From: Marsupella aquatica
Lineage: Eukaryota > Marchantiophyta
DNA: 64,000 nucleotides
Direction: 5' to 3'
Assembly: GCA_973895155.1 (NCBI GenBank)
Contig: OZ316891.1
Location: forward strand, 2,542,001-2,606,000
Positions 35,594 through 45,429 of the stretch are shown here, one piece after another. The notes under the pieces were generated by a model. The model ran no database searches and had not been told where the DNA came from. It saw nothing but the letters and a program-made list of their open reading frames with translations. How positions within the stretch are numbered: the first letter of the stretch is position 1; each line of letters opens with the position of its first letter. Position numbers and translations under genes: made by a program.

Positions 35594-35940
35594 CCCATTT
35601 TTGTGCAATTCTTAGTGGGAATAATAATCTCCTTCCCATGAACAAGTTTTGCTTCATGGCATAGATTAGGGATGAGGTTTCCAGGAACCAAAAGCCCGGA
35701 TGGACCTAGACATTGTCCCTGCCCATCCCAGGGACTGCGGAAAGTGATTGTTGCTTTTGCACCAAAAACAAAAAGGAACTGGTCACGAATTGCAGCTGAC
35801 AACTTTGACTACCTTCGGGAGATAGTAGTCTTCCAGGGAAGCTCATCCATTGTTGCCCATTTCTGTCCAATTCATTAGTGGGAATAATAAACTCCTTACC
35901 ATGAACAAGTTTTGTTTGATTGCATAGGTTAGGGAAACTC
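35594..35940. repeat. Pair of direct repeats about 85 bp long
   Basis: TTAGTGGGAATAATAA-CTCC followed by CCATGAACAAGTTTTG occurs at about 35611-35656 and again at about 35873-35915, with similarity extending on both sides. About 180 bases without an evident gene separate the copies. Confidence 0.75.
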
Positions 35941-36335
35941 ATTTATTTTTGCCCAGAGATTGTGGACATTCAATGTTACCTGTTCTCACAAGTAGCCTGC
36001 CTGGCATTTAGATGAAGACATGAGGATGTATGTTTTCACTTTTTGAATGTCACTTATGGTGCACCAATCCACATTATTGCAGTTAGTTTGCTTAACCTTT
36101 GTTGTGCAGCAAGTTTAGCTTAACTGTAGCAATCTGCATTGCCACAAGGGACACTCTGAGTTTATATTCCATAACTCAACTTTTGCACAAACCCTCATCT
36201 GAAAGTGGGGTTCACCAAAGCCCTTTGAACACAAAAGACTTGACATTTGGACAAATTGGAGGACTCTCTCTCTAATCGCCTAAATAGGAAAGAGCAAGTT
36301 GGGAGCATCTATGAAGGTATTGCGATGAACATCTT

Positions 36336-36446
36336 CTTTTTCTGTCTTGTAGTGATATGTAATTCATTAAATTATTTTATGATAAAAGAAATAGGTACAT
36401 GTAAAGTATATGCCAATGAATTCATATATGTTAATTAAGAGTGAGT
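36336..36446 (+). repeat. Left half of a duplicated segment split by the copia insertion
   Basis: TGATATGTAATTCATT, GATAAAAGAA-TAGGTACATG and TTAATTAAGA match 41080-41170. The match resumes on the other side of the copia element at 40597-40747. Confidence 0.85.
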
Positions 36447-36789
36447 TGTTGAGCATAGACGACATTCATAATAGCAAGCCCATGAACCATCCAACGCACA
36501 ATAGTTGACACAGAGAGATACGTGGTTCACCTCCACATGAGGCTACGTCCACGGGAACACACAAGAGCTTTACTGCACTCTAGGCCGACCGGCCATACCA
36601 AGCATCCATAGCACAAGCTATCCTATCTCTCAACTAGCTCTGTAACAATGAGCCTAAGTTCCATCAGGATCTGGCATCAGCCCCGGCTATATGCACAACA
36701 GCACTACCGCTAACATTAGCTAAGTCCTAACCCGAGTTAGACTAACTGTGGTTAGCTCATGAGTCACAAGACTAGAGCAATATCTAACA
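36447..36789 (-). repeat. 3' LTR of the copia element
   Basis: 343 bp, TGTTGAGC to TATCTAACA as written on the plus strand. It is complete, with TG...CA ends and the TSD immediately outside. Confidence 0.95.
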
Positions 36790-36802
36790 AACTCCCCTTT
36801 GA
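36790..36802 (-). other. Polypurine tract of the copia element
   Basis: On the minus strand CAAAGGGGAGTT abuts the 3' LTR, the expected position of the plus-strand primer for reverse transcription. Confidence 0.8.
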
Positions 36803-36996
36803 CTCTTGTCTTGGGGACTGGACTAAATGCTACCATATGGATTCCTCAGCGGGAAGTTCTAGACAATCACCAAACCAGGTCTCCCCCTAAAAACCACAAG
36901 GGTTAACTAAGGGTTAACTAGAACTAAGCCGTAGCCAAACAGAAATGAGTAATCCATATACAAATAGTCACACATTGCTAAATAACTCTACTTGCA

Positions 36997-38580
36997 CTAC
37001 AACTGCAAAACCTGCAAAGTAGCACGGTGTCTTGAGAAACTCTCCAAAGGAATCACTTTGGTAAAAGCATCAGCAGGATTGAGCTTTCCATCAATCTTGA
37101 CTAGCTCAAAAGTTTTATCAGACACTGCTTGTCTGATAAAATGGTACCTGATATCAATGTGCTTCACCCTGCTATCCATCATCTGGTTAGTAGCCAAGTG
37201 AAGAGCACTTTGACTATCACAGTTTAGAGTCATTTTGCCATGCTCTAAACCCATCTCTGCAATCAACTTATCCAACCAAATTGCTTCCTTTGCTGCTTCT
37301 GCTGCTGCAACATACTCTACTTCTGTAGTAGACTAAGATATGCACTTCTGCAAGGTAGATTTCCAACTGATACATCCTCCTCCAAGAGTGTATACAAACC
37401 CAATTGTAGACCTCCTTGTATCCAGACAGCCTCCATAGTCAGAATCTACATAGCCAACTAACGTTCTATCTGATCTGTTATCAAATAGTAATCCATAGTC
37501 CTGTGTTCCCTTCACATACCTGAGAATCCATTTCACAGCTTCCTAGTGTACCTTTCCTGGATTTGACATGAATCTGCTAACCTTGCCCATCGCTAGGGCT
37601 AAGTCAGGCCTAGTACAAGTCATCAAATACATCAGACTGCCTACTGCCTTTTCATAAGGAATCTTAGCCATCAGACCTTTCTCCACAGCATCCGTAGGAG
37701 AGAAAGCCGATGATAACTTGAAGTGTAAAGCTAAAAGAATACTCACTGGCTTACAGTCCTCCATGTTGAATCGTGCAAGTACTTTCCTCGCATACTGGCC
37801 TTGACTCAAGCACAACTGTCCAATATCAGAGTTCCTAAAAATCTCCATCCCTAAGATCCTTTTGGCTTTACCAAGATCCTTCATCCTAAATTCAGCACTC
37901 AATTTTGCCTTGAGACTGTCAACCTCAGATTGATCTTTAGCCACAATCAGCATGTCATCCACATAGATCACCAGAATGATGAAACCAAATACATTATTCT
38001 TGACTGATTTCGTATACACACAAGGATCATACACCATCCTTGTAAAACCTTGAGCAAACATGAAATCATCAAACCGTTTGTTCCACTGTCTGGGAGACTA
38101 CTTCAATCCATACAAGGACTTGAGCAATCTGCAAACTAAATTCTCTTGGCCCTTCTTCATAAAGCCTAGTGGCTGTCTCATGAAGATCAACTCTTCCAAG
38201 TTGCCATAGAGAAAAACAGTAACAACATCCATCTGATCCATCACCAGACCAAAAAACACAACAAGTTGACACAAGATCCGAATAGTGGAATACTTAGTCA
38301 CCGGTGAAAAGACCTCATTGTAGTCCACTCCTTTCTCCTGAGTGAACCCCTTGGCAACAAGCCTTGCCTTGTAGATCTTATCTCCACCCTCTGAAGGACT
38401 GTCCTTCAACTTGTAAATCCACTTGCTGTCCACCACTTGCTGACCGCTTGGAAGCTCCACCAGCTCCCATGTCTTGTTGTCACTCAAAGATTGCAACTCC
38501 CTCTTCATTGCTGCATTCCACTCATGCTTCTGCTTTGAAGCACAAGCCTCATTGTACTGTAATGCTATACATTAGTTAGA
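36997..38580 (-). pseudogene. Copia pol remnant: reverse transcriptase and RNase H
   Basis: A single minus-strand frame runs from about 38558 to 36997, broken only by three TAG codons at 38100-38098, 37545-37543 and 37335-37333. Landmarks in order are EWNAAMKRELQSL, DSKWIYKLK, KARLVAKGFTQ and the RT active-site region YVDDMLIVAKD. After these come AVGSLMYLMTCTRPD, KWILRYVKGTQDYGL, DSDYGGCLDTRRST and DSQSALHLATN. This is the standard copia RT-RNase H order. Each stop is one transition away from Gln or Trp in the expected protein (for example YGLK-stop-SPRQW). Integrase upstream is absent. Confidence 0.92.
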
Positions 38581-39665
38581 AATGATGGAAATTTATAAAT
38601 TTTAAACTTTTTCTAACTCAAAGGTGCAATCTAGTTACCTTTTGTAGCAATTTAGATCAACTGAACACTTTACTTAATGTTATGCTTCATCGGAGGCTAT
38701 TGCCTCTATTGGACAAGGATCGACAATATAAATCCTTGCTCTTTACATACTACCAAGAAAGAAGACTGGACATCATTGGAGAAGCAATGCAGACTAGAAG
38801 ATTCAAAAATTGGTCTCCAAAACACTTCTTCAGCAAGAATGAGCTCTGTGTACAATTATCACGATCAATCAATCTTTGCTATTTTAATTAAATAGCTATC
38901 ATGGTCATAAAAGTCTCATACTTTTTCAGGAGTTAGTAATTACATAGTAGAATCATCCCTGAAAGTTTCATCTCAAACCAACATGTGGTTTGAAAGTTAA
39001 AATTATTTTAGTTTAACTATTTTTTGCATAGTCGCGACTTCGCCGACGCTTTGAGAAGCGTCCCTTGTATTTTTGGACGCTTTCTGAAGCGTCCACCCAA
39101 GACCATGACGCTTTTTGAAGCGTCCGCCACCCAACCAACTGTTCTCCGATGCTCTGCAATCCACCGACACCGCGACGCTTTCTGAAGCGTCCACATGAGG
39201 AGCGACGTTTTCTGAGGCGTCCGCTACCCCAAAGGCGATATCGACACTGCGACGCCCACGGAGTCATCCCGCCCGAAGACCAGAAGTCGGACGCTACGAC
39301 TAAAACCTCAAAATCCAGCCGGCGCTTTCTGAAGCGTCCACTATGTTCCCGACACTTAGAAAAGTTTTCAGTTTTTGCACTTTTATAACACCGCGCCACT
39401 TTTCCCGATTTATTTGAGGCACTTAGAGATCTCAAAAAAGTATGAAACTTTGTCATCATAGAGATTATATGTAGTAGAGTACCCTAGAAAAGTTTCTTTT
39501 CATTCCAACTCTTAGTTTAGAAGTTAAAATTAGATTAAGATCACTGTTTATTAGTTTTACCGAAAAACATCGACGCTTTGAGAAGCGTCCCTTACATTTT
39601 TGACACTTTCAGTAGTGTCCATTCACTTTTCAAGGATGACCGTCATTAAGTTTATTCAAGACCCT
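38560..39665. other. Foreign segment replacing the copia integrase region
   Basis: The protease/pre-integrase text stops near 39680 and copia coding resumes near 38556, so about 1.1 kb here is unrelated to the element. It is AT-rich at its ends and carries the hairpin array in the middle. No terminal repeats or target-site duplication were recognised, and the lost integrase means it is not a simple insertion. It might be a transposon fragment joined by deletion. Confidence 0.65.
39045..39620. repeat. Array of 19-bp hairpin repeats (GACGCTTTCTGAAGCGTCC type)
   Basis: Copies start at 39045, 39076, 39107, 39174, 39204, 39321, 39572 and 39602. A ruined copy lies near 39351. The consensus is a 7-bp inverted repeat, GACGCTT/AAGCGTC, around a 4-base loop. 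Neighbouring copies are spaced 30 or 31 bases apart (39045-39076-39107, 39174-39204, 39572-39602). Because the unit is palindromic, both strands give frames rich in R and K (GRFRKRR on minus, RRFLRRP on plus); these are unlikely to be proteins. Confidence 0.92.
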
Positions 39666-40370
39666 TTAGATATGAAAGGGCTCACAAAATTCCAACTTAC
39701 AAGATTGCAAATTAGAAAGTAATCCTTTCTTCTGAAGAATAACCAAACTTTTTTCACTCATGTGGCCCAAACGGAAGTGCCACAGCCGGACCGTCTCCTC
39801 ATGAGATAAGGTTACATTGGCTTCATCACAGACTACATTGCCCTCCAAAACGTATAGATTGCTATGTCTCTTTCCCTTCAATACAACTTTAGTACCAGTT
39901 GAAACCTGAAGGATACCATTAGCAGAACTCCACTGATGGCCATTTGCTTCTAAAACTCCAAGTGAAATGAGATTTTTTATCATGCTGGGAATATGTCTCA
40001 CATTCCTCAACGTTCTCACAGCACCATCAAACATCTGAAATCTTACAAATCCAAGTCCAACAACTTGACATGGGATTCCATTTCCCATCAACACTGACCC
40101 ATTGGAAACCGTGTAAGAATTGAAAAAATCTCTTCTAGAGCAAATGTGAAAAGTACATGCACTATCTAGAATTCAGTCATCACTACCTGGATTTGACACT
40201 ACGTTGAGAGCATAACCTTGGCATCATAATATGTCATCATCATCGAGTAAATCTACCTCATGCGAGCTCGATGCCGCATTAGCAGATGCAGTAGGGACCT
40301 TTACCTGACAATCCCTTTTCATGTGGCCAGGCTTGCCACAATTCCAACATGCAAGAGGCTTCCTCTCTAG
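39666..40370 (-). pseudogene. Copia gag zinc-knuckle, protease and pre-integrase remnant
   Basis: On the minus strand, near 40360-40310, is a CCHC knuckle (CWNCGKPGHMKRDC). It is followed by an acidic stretch and the protease region ILDSACTFHICSRRD, where the usual DSG is DSA. The pre-integrase block contains LWHFRLGHMSEKSL and LQSCKLEFC. In-frame TGA codons occur just before ILDS and about 20 codons earlier. The frame differs from that of the RT remnant because the middle has been replaced. Confidence 0.85.
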
Positions 40371-40596
40371 AGAACTTTACTGCACTCTAGGCCGACCGGC
40401 CATACCAAGCATCCACAACACAAGCTCTCCTATCTCTCAACTAGCTCCGTAACAATGAGCCTAAGTTCCATCAGGGTCTGGCATCAGCCCCGGCTATATG
40501 CACAACAGCACTACCGCTAACATTAGCTAAGTCCTAACCCGAGTTAGACTAACTGTGGTTAGCTCATGAGTCACAAGACTAGAGCAATATCTAACA
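40371..40596 (-). repeat. Truncated 5' LTR of the copia element
   Basis: Matches positions 36564-36789 of the 3' LTR. The inner 117 bases of the LTR, the primer-binding site and most of gag were lost in one deletion ending near 40370. Confidence 0.92.
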
Positions 40597-40747
40597 TGAG
40601 TGACATAACACCCAAAACAATAGGTACACATGCAAACAAACACACATTATGACCAAGAAAGGACAAAGGTACTAAAGAGTTGTGCATATACAATACAATT
40701 TTCACTTGCTTTTAGGTAATGACAATTAACTCAATTAAAACCATAAA
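40597..40747 (+). repeat. Right half of the duplicated segment split by the copia insertion
   Basis: TGACATAACAC, CACATG-AAACAAA, TATGACCAAGAAAG, GGTACTAAAGAGTTGTGCA and TCAATTAAAACCATAA are shared with 41170-41320. Confidence 0.85.
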
Positions 40748-41079
40748 GTTTTTAAAGAAAACACGAGGGGAACTTAGTATACAAGATGTGCACATTGTTC
40801 AAATTCATTTCCTCACTCCCATGAGAAAAAAGAGAATTTACTAAGGAGTGATTCAAAATGAAAGATTAAACATTTATGAGGGGAGCCAAATACATTCAAA
40901 ATACTTTAAGTTCACTAGAATTAAAAGGGGTCCAAAAGGTAATTCAAAATCAAAAATCAACTTAATACAAATGATTCACCTTGTTAAGGCACATTAAAAT
41001 CAAAATACTGAACACAAAAAATCTCAATAAGACAAAATATGAAAGGTGTATTCACTGTTCATCCTAGAACATGTATTTT

Positions 41080-41322
41080 TTTTTGTCTTGGAGTGATATG
41101 TAATTCATTTTATGATAAAAGAAGTAGGTACATGTAAAGTATATACCAATAATTAATATCTAATTAAGAATGAATGACATAACACACAAAACCATAAATA
41201 CACATGTAAACAAAAACATTTTATGACCAAGAAAGTAGGAAGGTACTAAAGAGTTGTGCACATACACTACAAATTTTCACATGCTTCTAGATAATGACAA
41301 TCAATTCAATTAAAACCATAAC
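41080..41322 (+). repeat. Unoccupied paralogue of the copia insertion site
   Basis: Contains both flanks of the copia element as one continuous sequence. At about 41166-41180 it reads AAGAATGAATGACATAACAC where the filled copy has AAGAGTGAG, the element, then TGAGTGACATAACAC. It thus shows the site before insertion. Confidence 0.88.
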
Positions 41323-41333
41323 TTACTAGTGCA

Positions 41334-41485
41334 AACAAGAATCTTCTGTGAGTAAGACATTTTTTTTTTGATTGATTAGTGCAAGTAATAATGATCTTCT
41401 GGGAATAAGACAATTCTTTTCAGATTGATCAGTGCAAGCAATAATCTTTGGAGAATATGACAGACATTTTTGGTCCAAATAAGTG
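41334..41485. repeat. Tandem repeat, about 60-bp unit, three degenerate copies
   Basis: AGTGCAA-CAA-AAT-ATCTT followed by GAATAAGACA-like text recurs three times, starting at about 41329, 41378 and 41430. Confidence 0.65.
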
Positions 41486-41489
41486 TAAT

Positions 41490-43548
41490 TCCTTGTTAAG
41501 TGCAAGACTTCATTGACACTTACTAGTAATTGCAATATTGCTTAGAAATTGCAATTACCAGTTAGTACAGCCACTTGATGTGTTTATGTATTGCAATTAT
41601 TGAGGTTGCAGTGTCTTAGGGAGCGATAATAACAAAATTAGGGGTGGAGTAGTGCTGGAAATAGTGCGCTTCATTTGAAAATAGGGCTGCTTGTGAAGAG
41701 AGTAGGTGGAGTAGGGGCCGCATGTGAAGACAGTCGATGGATTAGGGAGCCCTCCTGTGAAGAGGCAGCTGCTCCCATTGAGGGTTGAGAGCTATGGTGA
41801 GAAAGACAACTCTTGTTCAATTACTTGAAATAGCTTTGGTCAGTTGCTGTCATCGAGGGCCAACACTTTTTATCCTCACTTCTATTCACATTCAAAGGGC
41901 AGGTAGTTGAGCTAATACGCTGAATTACGTGCTGAATTGAAGGTAGAGTGTAAATTTCTACCGATGCATGAGACCGCAAGAAGTTTTAACCTGACATGCA
42001 CAAGCAACTTACATGGGTGCACTTGCTGCCCAGAACTTGTTGTTCTCCCAAATTAGCTGCTCTCCCCAGAGTCAGGCACCCACTATAGGCAGCTCGCAGG
42101 TCCAAAAATGCTTGCTGCAGCTTTGTTTACACATACCAAATGTGTAAACAAACGGCGTTTTCCCTTCACAAATTGCCAAGGCCTTAAAAAGTTATGGTTT
42201 CAGGATTGTTGGGCCCAAGGGTTGTCAGGGTCATTTATTGAAAGGGAGGAGGGGAAGGAGCTGGGCACCATTTATCTGGCATTCATGGTTTGCAAAACAG
42301 GGAGGCAGGGAAGGAGCCAAGGTCAGCTGGCTTGCACAAAGGGAGGGGGCTGGCCCTGGTACCGGGTGGGGTAAGGCGGGGCCAATAGCGTCTTGCCATA
42401 TGGCATACAACCAATGCAAACTGACGTTGGGCTAAGTATAGGATTTAAAGTAAGCATATACGAAATGGAAGTCAACCTAGGAATTATAATAATTTGGGGG
42501 ACAAGTTGATAATTTTGGTCAGTTGAGGGTAAAGGTTAGTAATACCCTATAACTGGAAAAACTAAACGTGGGTGGAGCAAAAGCCCTGATCTGCAACAAC
42601 TAGTGTAGTAACTAAGTCTGAAATGCAACATGGGATGACCTAGTGGTCCACATCTAGTATTCTAACTAAGTCTGCAAGTGGGACATGGGATAATCTAATG
42701 GTCCACATTTAGTGTTGTAACTAAGTTTGCAAGTGGGACAAGGAAGTCCACTATCCTTTGCCCCAACAATGAGCCCAAGGAGTGTTTCCAATTCAGATCA
42801 TGGTGGCCAGGTGGTGAGAATCAACCCCTGACAATGTGTTCCTACAAGGAGAACCTACAAGAGAAGGAAATGCCAAAGGGGGTCTACTTACTCCTTACCA
42901 GGCAAGCAATAAGGGCATCTCAAACCAGCTCTTGTGTAGAGGTTTTCCATAACCAAATGATGCAGGCTGGCTGGCAGGTCAAAAATCTGTGGTTCACAAA
43001 AAATGTTACTGCCACTACCTCTGGCGGTCAGTGCACCATTGTCCACACCAAAAATAGGTCGGCACAAATGCATTGGGGTCCAAGGTCATGTACATCGTTC
43101 AAAAAAAATAACCCAATTCAAAAACTTGATGATCTTACATTTTCCCTCGTGCCGTTGTTGATATCCATCTCTGAAACCCAAAACCCTCTGGGTAAAGTTT
43201 GACCTAAAGCTGGGTTTCCATCAGGGTCAAGGCTGACCTAAGATAACACCAGCTGTGAGATGCCCTACTATGGAACGGCTGGATTGTAGTCAATTGTGAA
43301 CAACCCATCTTTTCCTGGCTTACAAATTGCAATATCTTTTCCTACAGTTGTGATGAGGTCTCATTCTCACTATAAGCCCTTTCGTTCTTCACTCTCAGAG
43401 AAAGTTGCTTGATCATGAAAAGACATGGCGAGGGTTCCTAAAGACCCAGTAGTTGGCATCGAGAAAGGCTGGAGAAATAATCAGACGAGAATTGAGCTGG
43501 AGCAGAGCATAATGGGTTTTAGAAATGTGTCTCCTGGACATCCTCCTT
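41490..43548. other. Intergenic region, no recognised gene
   Basis: Contains a 54-55 bp tandem repeat at 42601-42750. Open frames (42108-42374, 42834-43202) match nothing known. Confidence 0.5.
42601..42750. repeat. Tandem repeat, 54-55 bp unit, nearly three copies
   Basis: TAGTNTNGTAACTAAGTCTG-like starts occur at 42601, 42655 and 42710. Each continues into GGGACATGGGATAA-like text. Confidence 0.85.
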
Positions 43549-43720
43549 GTCTGAGACGACTCTGCAGTTCAGGAGAAGTTTGGATTTTGGTTTGGTGTGA
43601 AATGGGATACGGAAATGGGGTAACCGTCAGTGAATGTGGCGAATGTGAACTGAGACCTTTGCCGGTTGACATCATCTTCAGTTTCTTGCTGGCAACTTTC
43701 TGTGTTTGCGATCATAACGC
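43549..43720 (+). repeat. Upstream block duplicated at 52000-52145
   Basis: CTGAGACGACTCTGCAGTTC, TGAAATGGGATAC, CCGTCA-TGAAT and CAGTTTCTTGCTGGCA recur in the same order at 52000-52145, immediately upstream of the broken C2 copy. It lies about 700 bp before the intact C2 gene, so the duplication covered gene plus upstream DNA. Confidence 0.8.
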
Positions 43721-43812
43721 TCTCCCGTATTACGTTTCATCAGGCAGGCACAAGGATCCGTTGATCATGGTGGAATGTGAAGCGCCCACCGATTAGAATT
43801 GCCTCTTGTCTT

Positions 43813-43833
43813 GCGTCACAAACAATGTGACGC
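43813..43833. repeat. Perfect hairpin, 8-bp stem with 5-base loop
   Basis: GCGTCACA, then AACAA, then TGTGACGC. It lies 593 bases before the C2 gene start. Same 8-5-8 geometry as two hairpins at 26659 and 26694. Perfect stems of this size occur by chance about once per loop length in 64 kb. Confidence 0.7.
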
Positions 43834-44425
43834 TGTTGATTGAGCTTCGGAAGCCTCTTGCAGCAGAACGTTTTCGTCTTCAATAATTATTGCATTGCAG
43901 AGCGTCCATCGTCAGGCAGAGTGATTGCAGTCGGCACAAATGGTTTCATTCTGTCTTGATTACAATCTCAAGCTCCGAGAGGATGAGGTCTGGGCGGGGG
44001 GGAGAGGGTTTAGATTGATTCAGTGTTCGCGAAGGATGAGAGGAATGGAAGCAGCCACGAGTGCCAAATTAAGGAGGTGCAACCGGACGAAGATGATCCA
44101 ACTTCTGCAAGAGAATGGTACAGTAGTGAGCCTGTAGGAGCTGAAGGTTCAAATCAATGCACAGAATTGATCAAATTTGTGCAATTTTGGCAGACATTTC
44201 TGCATTTGGCAAGAGGCATACCCATTTCTTTGTTTCAGGTATAAAAGACAATAGTCGGTTACAATAGGGCTTGGTGCAAACCGATTGCCCTGAATTTCCG
44301 GCCTCTCCCCAAACTGTTGACATTCACATGGTGTTCCGAAAGACAAAATCAATATCGTGGCAAGAGATGTAACAGAGTGTATTGTTTTCTTCCATTGCAG
44401 CATGTAGTGCGGAGAATAAATAAAG

Positions 44426-45427
44426 ATGGGTGCTGCTGACAAATGCTTGAATCTGACAATGCTGTCAGCCCAGGGTTTGAAAGACGTCTGTACGTTTGGC
44501 ACAATGAGTCCCTACGCAAAAGCGTGGATCCATCCATCGGCAAAACAACGGACCCCAGTTGCAACAAATGCGGGTTGCACACCTGTGTGGGGTCACAAGA
44601 TTCATCTTTCTCTGCCCCCCCATGCTCTGAGAGAGGAGAAGCTATCACTTACTATTCAAATCTGGAATCAAGGTTCTGCCTCGGACACTCTTGTGGGCAG
44701 TGCAAATCTTCCGCTCTGTGATCTTCTCACCAGCACCAAGCCCAACGGCTTGGAGTTCATGGCTTGCCAATTAATGAGGCCCTCTGGTAGAGTTCAAGGT
44801 TTGGTGAACTTCTCGATAGAGATTTCGGACAAAAATAGTGTCTCGGCACCAGCTTCCACCTCCTCCAAGGAATCCCCTGAGAATTGCAAAGAGACTTCCT
44901 CTTCTTTAACCGTTTCTGGAGTTAGGAAAATGAAACGAGATCCTTCCGGTGACCAGAATCATGACAGCAATAACATGTCCTCCGCCGAATTGAAAGAGCC
45001 AGTGAATTGGTCCGTTCTGCATTCCGGAAAACCTGTCGAAGCTGCTCCAGATGCACTAGGTACTGGTCACGGTTTCTGCACATCGTCAGACCCCCGAGGA
45101 GGACTCAACAAGCCAGGAACGCCAGGTACAAGGTTTTCATCGGCTCCAGACGCTCTGGACCTGCCTCACGGAGATGGCCATTCGCAGGGAGATGCCAATT
45201 CGCTGGGAGATGGCCACTCACAGGGAGATGCCCACGCTTCTTCAAACGGAGGTGGGGGAGCACGGGGCCCACAGAATTCTTTGCCAGGAGTTGGGGGAAT
45301 GATGCTTGGCGGAGTTATCGGGGCTCTCCTGATGGGAGAGTCTGTCAATGTGAAAAACGACGGAACTGCAAATCATTCTGGAAGTGGCCAAGGTCATGGT
45401 GGGAGCGCAGAGGGAGCTCAACCGTAG
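44426..45427 (+). CDS. C2-domain protein (SRC2/BAP-like), single exon
   Basis: 333 codons without introns, starting ATGGGTGCTGCTGAC. The first 135 residues form a C2-like beta-sandwich: LNLTMLSAQGLKDV opens strand 1, SPYAKAWIHPSAKQRTPV leads to TPVWGHKIHLSLP, and LTIQIWNQGSASDTLVGSAN with VQGLVNFSIEIS closes the domain. This order is typical of small plant C2 proteins (SRC2, BAP) that bind membranes, often with calcium. The acidic calcium ligands are sparse here, so calcium binding is doubtful. The C-terminal half is low-complexity. It has repeated HGDGHSQGDA-type units (about 247-270), then a Gly-rich stretch and a hydrophobic segment, GVGGMMLGGVIGALLMG (about 285-301), which may touch membrane. 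A broken copy lies at 52.2 kb, next to CHLI. Function in this plant is unknown. Confidence 0.88.
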   Translation: MGAADKCLNLTMLSAQGLKDVCTFGTMSPYAKAWIHPSAKQRTPVATNAGCTPVWGHKIHLSLPPHALREEKLSLTIQIWNQGSASDTLVGSANLPLCDLLTSTKPNGLEFMACQLMRPSGRVQGLVNFSIEISDKNSVSAPASTSSKESPENCKETSSSLTVSGVRKMKRDPSGDQNHDSNNMSSAELKEPVNWSVLHSGKPVEAAPDALGTGHGFCTSSDPRGGLNKPGTPGTRFSSAPDALDLPHGDGHSQGDANSLGDGHSQGDAHASSNGGGGARGPQNSLPGVGGMMLGGVIGALLMGESVNVKNDGTANHSGSGQGHGGSAEGAQP

Positions 45428-45429
45428 TG

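Larger units (their letters stand above)
34251..36440. other. Upstream region of the AlgH-like gene with CT-rich and direct repeats
   Basis: No recognisable gene. A plus-strand frame at 34673-35374 is a translation of pyrimidine-rich repeats. The GC-richer first 700 bases are a likely promoter and 5' leader for the minus-strand gene. Confidence 0.45.
36447..40596 (-). mobile_element. Degenerate Ty1/copia retrotransposon
   Basis: A 4150-bp element is flanked by the perfect 5-bp duplication TGAGT (36442-36446 and 40597-40601). In its own (minus) direction the order is: truncated 5' LTR, gag zinc-knuckle remnant, protease and pre-integrase part, a foreign block in place of integrase, reverse transcriptase and RNase H, polypurine tract, 3' LTR. 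The shared part of the two LTRs (about 226 bp) differs at about 6 positions by eye, near 2.7%. This suggests insertion that is old but not ancient. Most of gag, the primer-binding site and integrase are missing, so it is non-autonomous. Confidence 0.95.

Noticed and set aside
39013-39459. 148-codon minus-strand frame with repeated GRFRKRR
   Set aside because: The Arg/Lys repeats follow from the palindromic hairpin array, and the opposite strand gives a similar basic frame. Not a basic protein gene.
39045-39620. Could the regularly spaced palindromes be a CRISPR array?
   Set aside because: Spacers of 11-12 bases are far too short and irregular, and the surroundings are a plant retrotransposon.
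44426-45427. Treating the C2 gene as two genes because the second half is repetitive
   Set aside because: One uninterrupted frame with a good start codon covers both parts; a low-complexity tail is common in this type of protein.
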